From positions 1,674,001 through 1,738,000 of the forward strand of contig NZ_CP041764.1 in assembly GCF_009817885.1 (NCBI RefSeq): 64,000 bases of DNA, written 5' to 3'. Source of the DNA: Serratia rhizosphaerae. GTDB lineage: Bacteria > Pseudomonadota > Gammaproteobacteria > Enterobacterales > Enterobacteriaceae. A model generated the notes under the pieces. It made no database searches, was not told the origin of the DNA, and was given only the letters and a program-made list of their open reading frames with translations. Shown in pieces: positions 8,441-17,791 of the stretch. Position 1 is the first letter of the stretch. Every line of letters starts with the position of its first letter. The position numbers were made by a program, and so were the translations under genes.

Positions 8441-10372
8441 TTACTTGTCGAGCTGTTCAGACAGAGGATTGCCTGGATTCGGCGTCCGCGGCTCATCAAC
8501 CGGCGTCGGGGCTTTTGGGGTGCCGCCGTTGTCGGAGTTGTTGCCTTTGCTCGGATCGTCCCAGCCAGCCGGTGGACGGACATCCTTGCGGTTCATCAAA
8601 TCGTCGATCTGCGGCGCGTCGATGGTTTCATATTTCATCAGGGCATCTTTCATTGAATGCAGGATGTCCATGTTTTCCATCAACAGCGTACGGGCGCGCA
8701 CGTAGTTGCGTTCGATCAGGGATTTCACTTCCTGGTCAATAATGCGCGCCGTTTCGTCAGACATGTGTTTCGCCTTGGCCACGGAGCGGCCCAGGAACAC
8801 TTCGCCCTCTTCTTCCGCATACAGCAGCGGCCCCAGCTTCTCGGAGAAGCCCCATTGGGTCACCATGTTGCGCGCGATGGAGGTCGCCACTTTAATGTCG
8901 TTCGATGCACCGGTAGAGACATGCTCGGCACCGTAAATAATCTCTTCCGCCAGACGGCCGCCGTACAGCGTGGAGATTTGGCTCTCCAGTTTCTGACGAC
9001 TGGCGCTGATGGCATCACCCTCAGGCAGGAAGAAGGTCACGCCGAGCGCACGACCGCGCGGAATAATCGTCACTTTGTGAACCGGATCGTGTTCCGGCAC
9101 CAAACGGCCGATAATGGCGTGGCCGGCTTCGTGATACGCGGTCGACTCTTTTTGCGCTTCGGTCATCACCATGGAGCGACGTTCCGCACCCATCATGATT
9201 TTGTCTTTGGCCTTTTCGAACTCAACCATCGACACCACACGCTTGTTGCCGCGGGCGGCAAACAGCGCCGCTTCGTTAACCAGGTTAGCCAGATCGGCAC
9301 CGGAGAAGCCCGGCGTACCGCGCGCAATCACGGACGCGTCGATATCGGCAGCCAATGGCACGCGGCGCATATGCACCTTCAGAATCTGCTCACGACCACG
9401 CACATCCGGCAGGCCAACCACCACCTGACGGTCGAAACGGCCTGGACGCAGCAGCGCCGGGTCAAGCACGTCCGGACGGTTGGTCGCAGCGATGACGATG
9501 ATGCCTTCGTTGCCTTCAAAGCCGTCCATCTCAACCAGCATCTGGTTCAGCGTCTGCTCACGTTCATCGTGACCGCCACCCAGGCCGGCGCCACGTTGGC
9601 GGCCGACGGCGTCGATTTCATCGATAAAAATGATGCACGGGGCGGCTTTTTTCGCCTGTTCGAACATATCACGTACGCGGGACGCACCCACGCCGACAAA
9701 CATTTCCACGAAGTCGGAACCGGAAATGGTAAAGAACGGCACTTTCGCCTCGCCGGCGATGGCTTTCGCCAGCAGCGTCTTACCGGTACCCGGCGGGCCG
9801 ACCATCAGCACGCCTTTCGGAATCTTACCGCCCAGCTTCTGGAAACGGCTCGGTTCACGCAGGTATTCAACCAGTTCGCTCACTTCTTCTTTTGCTTCGT
9901 CACAGCCGGCGACGTCGGCAAAGGTAGTTTTGATCTGATCTTCAGTCAGCATACGGGCTTTGCTCTTGCCAAAGGACATCGCGCCCTTGCCGCCGCCGCC
10001 CTGCATTTGCCGCATAAAGAAGATCCAGACCCCGATCAGCAACAGCATCGGGAACCATGAAATAAAGATAGAAGCCAGCAAACTCGGCTCTTCCGGCGGT
10101 TCACCGACAACTTTCACATTCTTCGTCAATAACGTATCCAACAGCTTAGGATCGTTGACGGGGATATAAGTCGTGTATCGGTTACTATCTTTCTTGGTAA
10201 CGTTGATCTCACGTCCGTTAATTCGCGCTTCGCGAACCTGATCCTGGGTCAGTTCGGACATGAAGGTAGAGTAATCCACCCTACGGCCATTCGACTCGCT
10301 GGGCCCAAAGCTCTGGAATACGGACATCAGCACAACTGCGATGACTAGCCAGAGAATTAGGTTTTTCGCCAT
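8441..10372 (-). CDS. ftsH: ATP-dependent zinc metalloprotease FtsH
   Basis: 643 residues. Two N-terminal membrane segments (about 4-22 and 96-118) flank a periplasmic domain, then an AAA+ domain with Walker A GPPGTGKT (near 195), Walker B IIFIDEID and the second region of homology, then the M41 protease with zinc motif HEAGH near 414. It degrades unassembled membrane proteins and short-lived factors such as LpxC and sigma 32, in complex with HflK/HflC, which are also encoded in this window. The ATG at 10372 gives MAKNLILWL; a TTG three codons upstream (10381) with a GAGG motif is a possible alternative. 56 bases after rlmE. Confidence 0.98.
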   Translation of the reverse strand: MAKNLILWLVIAVVLMSVFQSFGPSESNGRRVDYSTFMSELTQDQVREARINGREINVTKKDSNRYTTYIPVNDPKLLDTLLTKNVKVVGEPPEEPSLLASIFISWFPMLLLIGVWIFFMRQMQGGGGKGAMSFGKSKARMLTEDQIKTTFADVAGCDEAKEEVSELVEYLREPSRFQKLGGKIPKGVLMVGPPGTGKTLLAKAIAGEAKVPFFTISGSDFVEMFVGVGASRVRDMFEQAKKAAPCIIFIDEIDAVGRQRGAGLGGGHDEREQTLNQMLVEMDGFEGNEGIIVIAATNRPDVLDPALLRPGRFDRQVVVGLPDVRGREQILKVHMRRVPLAADIDASVIARGTPGFSGADLANLVNEAALFAARGNKRVVSMVEFEKAKDKIMMGAERRSMVMTEAQKESTAYHEAGHAIIGRLVPEHDPVHKVTIIPRGRALGVTFFLPEGDAISASRQKLESQISTLYGGRLAEEIIYGAEHVSTGASNDIKVATSIARNMVTQWGFSEKLGPLLYAEEEGEVFLGRSVAKAKHMSDETARIIDQEVKSLIERNYVRARTLLMENMDILHSMKDALMKYETIDAPQIDDLMNRKDVRPPAGWDDPSKGNNSDNGGTPKAPTPVDEPRTPNPGNPLSEQLDK

Positions 10373-10428
10373 GTCACTCAAGGGATTAACCTCATATTAC
10401 AACTGTGTTAACAAACAGCGTTAGGGTA

Positions 10429-11058
10429 CTACAGTTTGCGCCCTGTCGCTACAATGTACACTTCACGCGAACGAGCGCGCGAAGCGTCTGGCTTACGAAT
10501 CTTAACCTTCGTAAACAGGGAGCGAATTTCCCGTAGGTACTCGTCAAAGCCATCTCCCTGGAACACCTTCACCAGGAAACTTCCGCCTGGTGCGAGGACA
10601 TCACGACACATTTCCAGTGCTAATTCCACCAGATACATCGATCTTGGAATATCGACCGCCGGGTTGCCACTCATATTCGGGGCCATATCGGACATGACCA
10701 CCTGAACCTTCTTTTCACCTACGCGATCCAGCAGCGCCTTCAGCACCAGTTCATCACGAAAATCTCCCTGGAGGAAATCAACGCCGACGATAGGATCCAT
10801 CGGTAAAATATCACAGGCGATAATCCGCCCAGAACCGCCGATCTGGGTAACGACATACTGCGACCAGCCGCCTGGCGCCGCCCCCAAATCAACAACCGTC
10901 ATACCCGGTTTAAACAGCTTGTCGCTCTGCTGTATTTCATCCAGTTTAAACCAGGCACGCGAGCGCAGCCCTTTTTTCTGCGCCTGCTGCACATATTTGT
11001 CGCTAAAGTGTTCCTGAAGCCAGCGGCTAGAACTGGCCGAACGCTTTTTACCTGTCAT
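10429..11058 (-). CDS. rlmE: 23S rRNA 2'-O-ribose U2552 methyltransferase
   Basis: 209 residues, the family length. SAM-binding motif VVDLGAAPGGWSQY and the K-D-K-E catalytic set characteristic of RlmE are visible (Lys38 in SRAWFKLDE; Asp in VMSDMAPNMSG; Lys in FLVKVFQGDG; Glu near the C-terminus in SREVYIV). It methylates U2552 in the A loop during 50S maturation and is a heat-shock gene in E. coli. Cotranscribed with ftsH downstream; divergent from yhbY. Confidence 0.97.
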   Translation of the reverse strand: MTGKKRSASSSRWLQEHFSDKYVQQAQKKGLRSRAWFKLDEIQQSDKLFKPGMTVVDLGAAPGGWSQYVVTQIGGSGRIIACDILPMDPIVGVDFLQGDFRDELVLKALLDRVGEKKVQVVMSDMAPNMSGNPAVDIPRSMYLVELALEMCRDVLAPGGSFLVKVFQGDGFDEYLREIRSLFTKVKIRKPDASRARSREVYIVATGRKL

Positions 11059-11199
11059 CGAGTTTCCAACTATCCTAAAAAGAGACTTATGCCAAGTTCG
11101 CTGCTCATATTGCCATCACGGTGCAAGACCGATTTGGTGATACCCATGAGATGGCGGTAGAATGTACCGTTTTCAATCCCAACTTAAGCAAAAAAGACA

Positions 11200-11493
11200 A
11201 TGAATCTGAATAATAAACAAAAACAGCACCTGAAAGGCCTGGCGCATCCGTTAAAACCGGTCGTCATGCTGGGCAATAACGGTCTCACCGAAGGGGTGCT
11301 GGCTGAAATTGAGCAGGCGCTGACGCATCATGAGCTGATCAAAGTGAAAATCGCAACGGAAGATCGCGAAACCAAAGCCTTGATCGCTGACGCTATCGTG
11401 CGTGAAACAAATGCCTGCAACGTACAAATTATCGGTAATACTCTTATTCTTTACCGCCCTTCCGAAGAGCGCAAGATCAGTCTACCGCGTTAA
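11200..11493 (+). CDS. yhbY: Ribosome assembly RNA-binding protein YhbY
   Basis: 97 residues, a single CRS1-YhbY (CRM) RNA-binding domain with a GNNG loop (LGNNGLTEGVL), an IF3-C-like fold that associates with pre-50S particles. It is the only plus-strand gene in its neighbourhood, divergent from rlmE and convergent with greA, as in E. coli. Confidence 0.96.
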   Translation: MNLNNKQKQHLKGLAHPLKPVVMLGNNGLTEGVLAEIEQALTHHELIKVKIATEDRETKALIADAIVRETNACNVQIIGNTLILYRPSEERKISLPR

Positions 11494-11537
11494 GTGTCGT
11501 CACTTTAACGAAAAGGTGCCATGCACCTGCACCTGAT

Positions 11538-11562
11538 AAAAGGCCGCCACGCGGCCTTTTTC
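11538..11562. terminator. Bidirectional terminator between yhbY and greA
   Basis: AAAAGGCCGC-CAC-GCGGCCTTTTT lies between the convergent ends of yhbY and greA. It has an A run on one side and a T run on the other, so it can serve both strands. Confidence 0.85.
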
Positions 11563-11607
11563 CTTTCTTTACAAAAACCTGATTAACTTATGAACAAACG
11601 CCGTCAA

Positions 11608-12084
11608 TCAGAGGTATTCAACCTTCAGGATTTCGTATTCCACATCGCCGCCCGGCGTTTTAATCACCACGACGTCATCTTGTTCTTTACCGATTAAACC
11701 ACGCGCCATCGGGGAATTTACCGAAATCAGATTTTTCTTGAAATCGGCCTCATCGTCACCCACGATGCGGTAGGTCACTTCATCCTCGGTATCCAGGTTC
11801 AGCACCGATACCGTCGCGCCGAAAATCACCCGGCCATTGTTCGGCATTTTGGTGACGTCGATCACCTGCGCGTTCGACAGCTTGGCTTCAATTTCCTGAA
11901 TACGTCCTTCACAGAACCCCTGCTGCTCACGCGCCGCGTGGTACTCCGCATTTTCTTTCAGGTCGCCGTGTTCACGCGCTTCCGCGATGTCCGCAATGAT
12001 TTTCGGACGGCGAACGCTTTTCAAATATTCCAGTTCTTCGCGCAATTTTTCAGCGCCAAACAGGGTCATCGGAATCTGTTGCAT
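11608..12084 (-). CDS. greA: Transcription elongation factor GreA
   Basis: 158 residues, identical in length to E. coli GreA. N-terminal antiparallel coiled coil with the catalytic acidic tip (EHGDLKENAEYHAAREQQ, about residues 38-55), then an FKBP-like domain ending EILKVEYL. It enters the secondary channel of RNA polymerase and stimulates cleavage of backtracked RNA. The leader holds a hairpin terminator, compatible with attenuation. Confidence 0.98.
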   Translation of the reverse strand: MQQIPMTLFGAEKLREELEYLKSVRRPKIIADIAEAREHGDLKENAEYHAAREQQGFCEGRIQEIEAKLSNAQVIDVTKMPNNGRVIFGATVSVLNLDTEDEVTYRIVGDDEADFKKNLISVNSPMARGLIGKEQDDVVVIKTPGGDVEYEILKVEYL

Positions 12085-12184
12085 AATTTCACTACCTCTA
12101 AATCTTTCCTGTTCAAATAGCCGTCATCCTGACGTATTCGTATGAAAACACGGATGGCTATCGCCAGCCGCCTCCAGGCGACAA

Positions 12185-12222
12185 ACAAAAGAGCCCTAAC
12201 TCGGAAAATTCTTCCAAGTCAG
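12185..12222 (-). terminator. Hairpin terminator in greA leader (GraL-like)
   Basis: On the minus strand CTGACTTGGAA pairs over 11 bp (with G-T pairs) with TTCCGAGTTAG across a short loop, followed by GGCTCTTTTG. It lies about 100 bases upstream of greA. E. coli makes a short greA leader RNA (GraL) by termination in this place; equivalence here is inferred from position and structure, not sequence identity. Confidence 0.6.
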
Positions 12223-12340
12223 GATCGATTTTGCATTTTGATACGCATTTTAGCGTAGAGTTCCTTAAGGGTCATCGTTTACTTTTTCCCTGAATGCGCC
12301 GTAGTATGACGGCACGTTACCCAGCAGTTAGCCAGAGATT

Positions 12341-13774
12341 ATGCGTTTTTCACGAATTGTCAGTGCATTGGCGTGCGCATTTGTTTTGAATGTAAATGCC
12401 GCCCCGGTTGAAGATTACACACAATATTTGCCTGATGGAGCCAACCTTGCCCTGATGGTTCAAAAAATCGGCGCCAGCACGCCGACGATTGATTACCACG
12501 CGCAGCAGATGGCGTTGCCCGCCAGCACCCAGAAGGTGCTGACCGCGCTGGCGGCCCTGTTACAGCTCGGCCCAGACTATCGCTTTACCACCACGCTGGA
12601 AAGCCAGGGCAAGATTGACGATGGCGTACTGCGCGGCAATCTGATCGCCCGTTTCGGCGGCGATCCGACCTTTAAGCGCCAAAACCTGCGCAATATGGTC
12701 GCCGAACTGAAGAAACAGGGCGTAAAGCAGATTAGCGGCGACGTGCTGGTCGATACTTCGGTCTTCGCCAGCCACGACAAGGCGCCCGGCTGGCCGTGGA
12801 ACGATATGACGCAGTGCTTCAGCGCCCCGCCGGCGGCGGCGATTGTCGATCGCAACTGCTTCTCGGTGTCGCTCTACGGCGCGGCCAAACCGGGCGATAT
12901 CGCCTTTATCCGCGTCGCCTCCTATTACCCGGTCAATATGTTCAGCCAGGTGCGCACGCTGGCCAAAGGCTCGCCGGATGCCCAATATTGCGAGCTGGAC
13001 GTGGTGCCGGGCGAGCTGAACCGCTTTACCCTGACCGGGTGCCTGACGCAGCGCAGCGAACCGCTGCCGCTGGCGTTCGCCATTCAGGACGGGGCCAGCT
13101 ATGCCGGCGCTATTCTGAAAGATGAGCTGACCCAGGCCGGCATCCAGATTGACGGCCACCTGAAGCGCCAGACACAGCCGGGCATGAGCGGCACGGTGAT
13201 TGCCCGCACCCAGTCGGCACCGCTGCACGATCTGCTGAAAGTGATGCTGAAAAAGTCCGACAATATGATCGCCGATACCGTATTTCGCACCATCGGCCAC
13301 GAGCGCTTTGGCGTGCCGGGCACCTGGCGCGCAGGCGCTGATGCAGTCCGTCAGGTGCTGCGTCAGAAAGCCGGGGTCGATCTGGGTAACAGCATCGTGG
13401 TGGACGGCTCCGGCCTGTCGCGCCATAACCTGCTGGCGCCGGCAACCATGATGCAGGCGCTGCAATATATCGCTCAGCATGACAACGAGCTGGACTTTAT
13501 CTCCATGCTGCCGCTGGCCGGCTATGACGGCACGCTGCGTTACCGTGGCGGCCTGCATGAGGCCGGCGTGGACGGTAAAGTCTCGGCGAAAACCGGCGCG
13601 CTACAGGGCGTCTATAATCTGGCAGGCTTTATCACCACCGCCAGCGGTCAGCGTATGGCGTTTGTGCAGTATCTGTCAGGTTACGCCGTACCGCCGGAAG
13701 ATCAGCGTCAGCGCCGGATCCCGCTGGTGCGTTTCGAAAGCCGGCTGTATCGGGATATCTATCAGAATAACTGA
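12341..13774 (+). CDS. dacB: D-alanyl-D-alanine carboxypeptidase/endopeptidase PBP4
   Basis: 477 residues, the same as E. coli DacB. Signal peptide of about 20 residues (cleavage near VNA-APV). Low-mass PBP motifs: Ser62-Thr-Gln-Lys65 in the SxxK position, KKSDNMIAD, and SAKTGALQG for KTG; the large domain II insertion typical of PBP4 lies between them. It trims peptidoglycan peptides and cuts cross-links in the periplasm. pmrA starts 25 bases downstream on the same strand, so dacB-pmrAB likely form one operon. Confidence 0.97.
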   Translation: MRFSRIVSALACAFVLNVNAAPVEDYTQYLPDGANLALMVQKIGASTPTIDYHAQQMALPASTQKVLTALAALLQLGPDYRFTTTLESQGKIDDGVLRGNLIARFGGDPTFKRQNLRNMVAELKKQGVKQISGDVLVDTSVFASHDKAPGWPWNDMTQCFSAPPAAAIVDRNCFSVSLYGAAKPGDIAFIRVASYYPVNMFSQVRTLAKGSPDAQYCELDVVPGELNRFTLTGCLTQRSEPLPLAFAIQDGASYAGAILKDELTQAGIQIDGHLKRQTQPGMSGTVIARTQSAPLHDLLKVMLKKSDNMIADTVFRTIGHERFGVPGTWRAGADAVRQVLRQKAGVDLGNSIVVDGSGLSRHNLLAPATMMQALQYIAQHDNELDFISMLPLAGYDGTLRYRGGLHEAGVDGKVSAKTGALQGVYNLAGFITTASGQRMAFVQYLSGYAVPPEDQRQRRIPLVRFESRLYRDIYQNN

Positions 13775-13799
13775 GTAACCAGTTACCGGGAGCCCCGAC

Positions 13800-14462
13800 G
13801 TGAAGCTATTGATTGTCGAAGACGATGAGCTGTTACAACAGGGGCTGGCCATGGCGATGGCCGCCGAGGGTTACGCCTGCGACTGCGCCCTGTCGGCGGC
13901 GCAGGCCAATACGCTGATCGACACCAGCCAGTACAGCATGGTTATTCTCGATCTCGGCCTGCCCGACGTTGATGGCGGCGCGCTGTTGCGACAGTGGCGC
14001 CGCCGGCAGATAGACCTGCCGGTGTTGATTCTCACCGCCCGCGACGCGCTGGAAGACCGCGTCGACGGGCTGGACGCCGGTGCCGATGACTACCTGGTTA
14101 AGCCCTTTGCGCTGGTTGAGCTGCTGGCGCGCGTCAGGGCGCTCATCCGTCGTTATCAGGGCCACAGCGACAACCTGCTACAACAGGACGATCTCACGCT
14201 CAATCTCTCCAGCCAGCAGGTTTACCTGCAACAGCAGCCTATCGACGTCACGCCAAAAGAGTTTGCCATTCTGTCGCGGCTGATTATGCGCGCCGGCCAG
14301 ACGGTAAACCGTGAACTGCTGCAACAGGATTTATACGCCTGGAATGACGATCTCGGCTCCAACACCCTCGAAGTGCACGTCCATAACCTGCGCCGCAAGC
14401 TGGGCAAGGATCGCATCCGCACGGTACGCGGCATCGGCTACCGTCTGGAGCCGTTGCCATGA
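13800..14462 (+). CDS. pmrA: Two-component response regulator, PmrA/BasR type
   Basis: 220 residues, OmpR family: receiver domain with acidic pocket EDD at 7-9 and phosphorylation site Asp51 (VILDLGLPD), Lys in VKPF, then a winged-helix DNA-binding domain ending GIGYRLEPLP. GTG start with GGGAG seven bases upstream. It overlaps pmrB by 4 bases (ATGA). Placement after dacB is the arrangement I recall for Yersinia and Serratia pmrAB, where the system controls lipid A modification and polymyxin resistance. QseB is the closest alternative assignment; context favours PmrA. Confidence 0.88.
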   Translation: MKLLIVEDDELLQQGLAMAMAAEGYACDCALSAAQANTLIDTSQYSMVILDLGLPDVDGGALLRQWRRRQIDLPVLILTARDALEDRVDGLDAGADDYLVKPFALVELLARVRALIRRYQGHSDNLLQQDDLTLNLSSQQVYLQQQPIDVTPKEFAILSRLIMRAGQTVNRELLQQDLYAWNDDLGSNTLEVHVHNLRRKLGKDRIRTVRGIGYRLEPLP

Positions 14463-15523
14463 TCAGCATGCGGCGCCGCCTGTTGCTGATGTTGGCGCTT
14501 ATTCTGCTGGTCACCCAGTTGATCAGCGCGCTGTGGCTATGGCATGAAAGCCGGGAACAGATCGGTTTTCTGGTCGATGAAACCCTGTCGGCTCAGGTGC
14601 GCACCGAAAAGGTCGACGGTGAAATCGCCGAGGCGATCGCTTCATTGCTGGCGCCGTCGCTGATTATGATGATTGTCACGCTGATCGCCTCGTTCTGGGC
14701 CATCAGCTGGATCATCCGCCCGCTTAATCAGCTGCAGAACCGGCTGGAAAAGCGTTCCGCCGACAACCTGTCACCGCTGCCGGTCAATAACGACAGCCGG
14801 GAAGTGATGGCGGTCACCACCGCGCTCAATCAGCTGTTTTCGCGGCTCAATAACACCATTCAGCAGGAGCGGCTGTTTACCGCCGACGCGGCTCACGAGC
14901 TGCGTACGCCGCTGGCCGGCATTCGTTTGCATCTGGAGTTGATGGAACAGCAGGGCGTGCGGGCAAGCACCCCGCTGATCGCGCGCATCGACCAACTGAT
15001 GCATACCGTCGAACAATTGTTGATGCTGTCGCGCGCCGGACAGAAGTTTGCCGGCGGCCACTATCAACGTTTCGACTGGATCGCGGATGTCATCACACCG
15101 CTGCGCGAGGAGCTGGAAGAACTGGCACAACGGCGCAATCAACGGCTGGTGTGGCAACTCCCGACGGAGGCCGTCACCCATGGCGATCCGGTATTACTTC
15201 GCCTGCTGCTGCGTAATCTGGTGGAAAATGCCCACCGCTACGGCCCGCCGGGCAGCGCTATTCTCATCAGCCTTGATGTGCAAAACGGCGGCCACCGGCT
15301 GCAGGTGATCGATGAGGGACCGGGCATTAAGCAAGAGATGGCCGGAGAGTTGACCCAAGCTTTCAGAAGAATGGACCAGCGCTATGGCGGCAGCGGGCTG
15401 GGGCTGAATATCGTCATCCGCATCATCCAACTGCACCAGGGCCGCCTGACGCTGGAAAACCGCCAGGACGCCAGCGGTCTTAACGCACGCTGCTGGCTGC
15501 CCGCCAACCCGCTGAAGCCATAA
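14459..15523 (+). CDS. pmrB: Two-component sensor kinase, PmrB/BasS type
   Basis: 354 residues. Two membrane segments (about 7-28 and 65-87) bracket a short periplasmic loop of about 36 residues, then HAMP, the H box with His146 (DAAHELRTPLAG), N box (NLVENAHRYG), G1 (DEGPGI) and G2 (GGSGLGLNI). The loop holds two ExxE motifs, Glu30-S-R-Glu33 (at the membrane edge) and Glu55-I-A-Glu58, like the ferric-iron sensing motifs of Salmonella PmrB. Translationally coupled to pmrA. No pmrC/eptA gene is adjacent, unlike Salmonella. Confidence 0.88.
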   Translation: MISMRRRLLLMLALILLVTQLISALWLWHESREQIGFLVDETLSAQVRTEKVDGEIAEAIASLLAPSLIMMIVTLIASFWAISWIIRPLNQLQNRLEKRSADNLSPLPVNNDSREVMAVTTALNQLFSRLNNTIQQERLFTADAAHELRTPLAGIRLHLELMEQQGVRASTPLIARIDQLMHTVEQLLMLSRAGQKFAGGHYQRFDWIADVITPLREELEELAQRRNQRLVWQLPTEAVTHGDPVLLRLLLRNLVENAHRYGPPGSAILISLDVQNGGHRLQVIDEGPGIKQEMAGELTQAFRRMDQRYGGSGLGLNIVIRIIQLHQGRLTLENRQDASGLNARCWLPANPLKP

Positions 15524-15546
15524 AAAAGGCCCCGCAGTGCGGGGCC
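15522..15546. terminator. Terminator between pmrB and cgtA
   Basis: GGCCCCGC-AGT-GCGGGGCC preceded by six A on the plus strand, so the minus-strand copy has a perfect stem followed by TTTTTT and terminates cgtA. It may also stop plus-strand pmrB transcripts. Confidence 0.85.
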
Positions 15547-15564
15547 TGATAGCTGTAGCGATGA

Positions 15565-16737
15565 TTATTTCTGGTAAATGATTTCGACGCCTTCGTCGTC
15601 ATCTTCATCCCAGTCATCATCCCAGTCGTCGTCGGCTTCGGCTTCTACTTCCGCCAGCTGTTTACGGTGGTAATCGTCCCACATAAACTCGACCTTTTCC
15701 GGTGCGCTCTCTTCGAGAGCCATCGCTTTCGGCTGGCTGTTGATGAAGTTCATCACATCCCAGCACAGCTCTTTGACGCCAAGATGGCTGGCCGCAGAGA
15801 TCATGTAGTACTTATCTTCCCACCCCAGCGCGTCAACAATCGCCTTGGCGCGTTCAGCAGAGGCTTCTTCACCCAGCAGGTCAACTTTGTTGAACACCAG
15901 CCAGCGCGGCTTATGCGCCAGATTTTCACTGTACTGATTCAGCTCGTTGATAATCACACGGGCGTTTTCTACCGGATCGGTCTGGTCAATCGGATCGATA
16001 TCCACCAGGTGCAGCAGCACGCGGCAACGCTCCAGGTGCTTCAGGAAACGAATGCCCAGGCCGGCGCCTTCCGAGGCACCTTCAATCAGCCCTGGAATAT
16101 CCGCCACCACGAAGCTCTGTTCGCTGTCCATACGCACCACGCCCAGACTTGGCACCAGCGTGGTGAACGGGTAGTCCGCCACTTTCGGCTTGGCGGCAGA
16201 TACCGCGCGGATAAAGGTGGATTTGCCCGCGTTCGGCAGGCCGAGCATGCCGACATCCGCCAGCAGCATCAGCTCCAGCAGGACATCGCGCGCTTCACCC
16301 GGCGTACCGTTGGTTTTCTGGCGCGGGGCACGGTTGACCGAGGATTTGAAGCGGGTGTTGCCCAGGCCGTGCCAGCCGCCCTTCGCTACCATCAGGCGCT
16401 GCTGATGGCGCGTCATATCGCCGAGGATCTCGCCGGTGCCCTGATCTTTCACCCGGGTGCCGACCGGCACTTTGATCACGATGTCTTTACCGCGTTTGCC
16501 GGTACAGTCACGGCTCTGGCCGTTCTGACCGCGTTCCGCACGGAAGGACTTCTCAAAGCGATAATCGATCAGCGTGTTCAGGTTTTCGTCCGCCAGCAGG
16601 TAGACATCGCCGCCGTCGCCGCCGTCGCCGCCATCCGGGCCGCCGTTCGGGATATATTTTTCGCGACGGAAGCTGACGCAACCATTACCACCGTCACCTG
16701 CAACGACCAATATCGCTGCTTCATCTACAAACTTCAT
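15565..16737 (-). CDS. cgtA: Obg family GTPase
   Basis: 390 residues (also called obgE). Glycine-rich Obg fold (MKFVDEAAILVVAGDGGNG; GGDGGDGGDVYL), then a GTPase domain with LPNAGKST near 165, DIPGLIEGASEGAGLG and NKVDL, and a very acidic C-terminal tail (DDDWDDDWDEDDDEGVE). It acts in late 50S assembly and stringent and cell-cycle control. The start at 16737 matches the family; upstream in-frame codons would overlap yhbE. 16 bases after yhbE. Confidence 0.98.
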   Translation of the reverse strand: MKFVDEAAILVVAGDGGNGCVSFRREKYIPNGGPDGGDGGDGGDVYLLADENLNTLIDYRFEKSFRAERGQNGQSRDCTGKRGKDIVIKVPVGTRVKDQGTGEILGDMTRHQQRLMVAKGGWHGLGNTRFKSSVNRAPRQKTNGTPGEARDVLLELMLLADVGMLGLPNAGKSTFIRAVSAAKPKVADYPFTTLVPSLGVVRMDSEQSFVVADIPGLIEGASEGAGLGIRFLKHLERCRVLLHLVDIDPIDQTDPVENARVIINELNQYSENLAHKPRWLVFNKVDLLGEEASAERAKAIVDALGWEDKYYMISAASHLGVKELCWDVMNFINSQPKAMALEESAPEKVEFMWDDYHRKQLAEVEAEADDDWDDDWDEDDDEGVEIIYQK

Positions 16738-16753
16738 TTTCCGTCTCCGTAAA

Positions 16754-17725
16754 TCATTCACCGGGCTGCTTGATAGGAGCAACCAGGAGGTTTTCTGCCC
16801 GTCGCGGCCACCACCGGTGACCAATTGCGGAAAACATTGCGCCCGCAACCACCACAAAAGCACCCACGTAACCGACGACATTCAACGTCGGGGCGGCAAA
16901 CATCTGCGGCCATGCCAACGCCAATAAATCTGAAAACAACAGGGTAAACAGCGGCGTCAGCGTTACTAACGCGCTCACCTGCGCCGCCTGCCAACGCGCC
17001 ATCGCCTCTGCCAGCGCGCCATAGCCAATCAGCGTATTCGCACCACAAAACAGCAGGCAGGCCAGTTGCCAGCCGCTCAGCTGAAAAATCATCCCCGGCT
17101 GCGCCAAGGGGAATAATGCAACTGCACATAAAGTGTACAACATTACCAGGATCTGCGGCGACGCCAGCCGGCGTAGCAAGACCTTTTGTGCCAGGCCGTA
17201 GGTGACCCACACCGTCGCGGCACAGACGCCCAACAGCACCCCCAGGGTGTAATCCGTCAGGCGGGTAAAAATCTCAACCAGGCTGATGTTGAAAAACAGC
17301 ATCAGCCCGCAAATCAGCATCAACGCGCCAATCACCTGGGTAATGCGCATCCGCTCTTTCAGGATAAGCACGCTGGCGAACATCATGCCTACCGGCGATA
17401 GCTGGCCGATAACCTGTGAAGCCGTCGGGCTAAGGTACTGCAGCGAGGAGCTGAAAAACACAAAGTTCCCCAGCAGCCCGGCGGTGGCGATCGCCAACAG
17501 CAACAGCCAACGCGGCTGGCGAAAAATTTTCACCGGCGGCAAACGGCCGCGCAGCGTCAGAATAATGCCCAACCCGATCGCCGCAATGGTAAAGCGATAC
17601 CAGACGATGGTAAACGGCGTCATCACCTGTAGGACTTCTTTCATGGCTATCGGCAACGCACCCCAGCAAACCGCCGTGGTTAACGCCAGAGAAATACCGA
17701 CCCCGACCTGCTGTTTTGTTTCCAT
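16754..17725 (-). CDS. yhbE: EamA/DMT-family inner membrane transporter YhbE
   Basis: 323 residues with about ten hydrophobic segments in two EamA repeats (roughly 8-145 and 160-300), the drug/metabolite transporter fold. Substrate unknown. It lies between rpmA and cgtA as in E. coli, which is the main reason for the name. No clear strong Shine-Dalgarno precedes the ATG. Confidence 0.88.
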   Translation of the reverse strand: METKQQVGVGISLALTTAVCWGALPIAMKEVLQVMTPFTIVWYRFTIAAIGLGIILTLRGRLPPVKIFRQPRWLLLLAIATAGLLGNFVFFSSSLQYLSPTASQVIGQLSPVGMMFASVLILKERMRITQVIGALMLICGLMLFFNISLVEIFTRLTDYTLGVLLGVCAATVWVTYGLAQKVLLRRLASPQILVMLYTLCAVALFPLAQPGMIFQLSGWQLACLLFCGANTLIGYGALAEAMARWQAAQVSALVTLTPLFTLLFSDLLALAWPQMFAAPTLNVVGYVGAFVVVAGAMFSAIGHRWWPRRAENLLVAPIKQPGE

Positions 17726-17791
17726 GCGTCATCTGCCTGCGCGCTGTCATTCCTGAATAGCCAAGGTTTAAAATAGGTTGGCTATAAATGT

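Noticed and set aside
8657..10060. 467-codon plus-strand open frame antisense to ftsH
   Set aside because: A shadow of ftsH; composition is biased to His, Arg, Phe and Thr, and there is no start signal.
12260..12290. CTTAAG sequence before dacB considered as a PmrA box
   Set aside because: Only one half-site fits; the second half at 5-base spacing does not, so autoregulation by PmrA is not supported by sequence.
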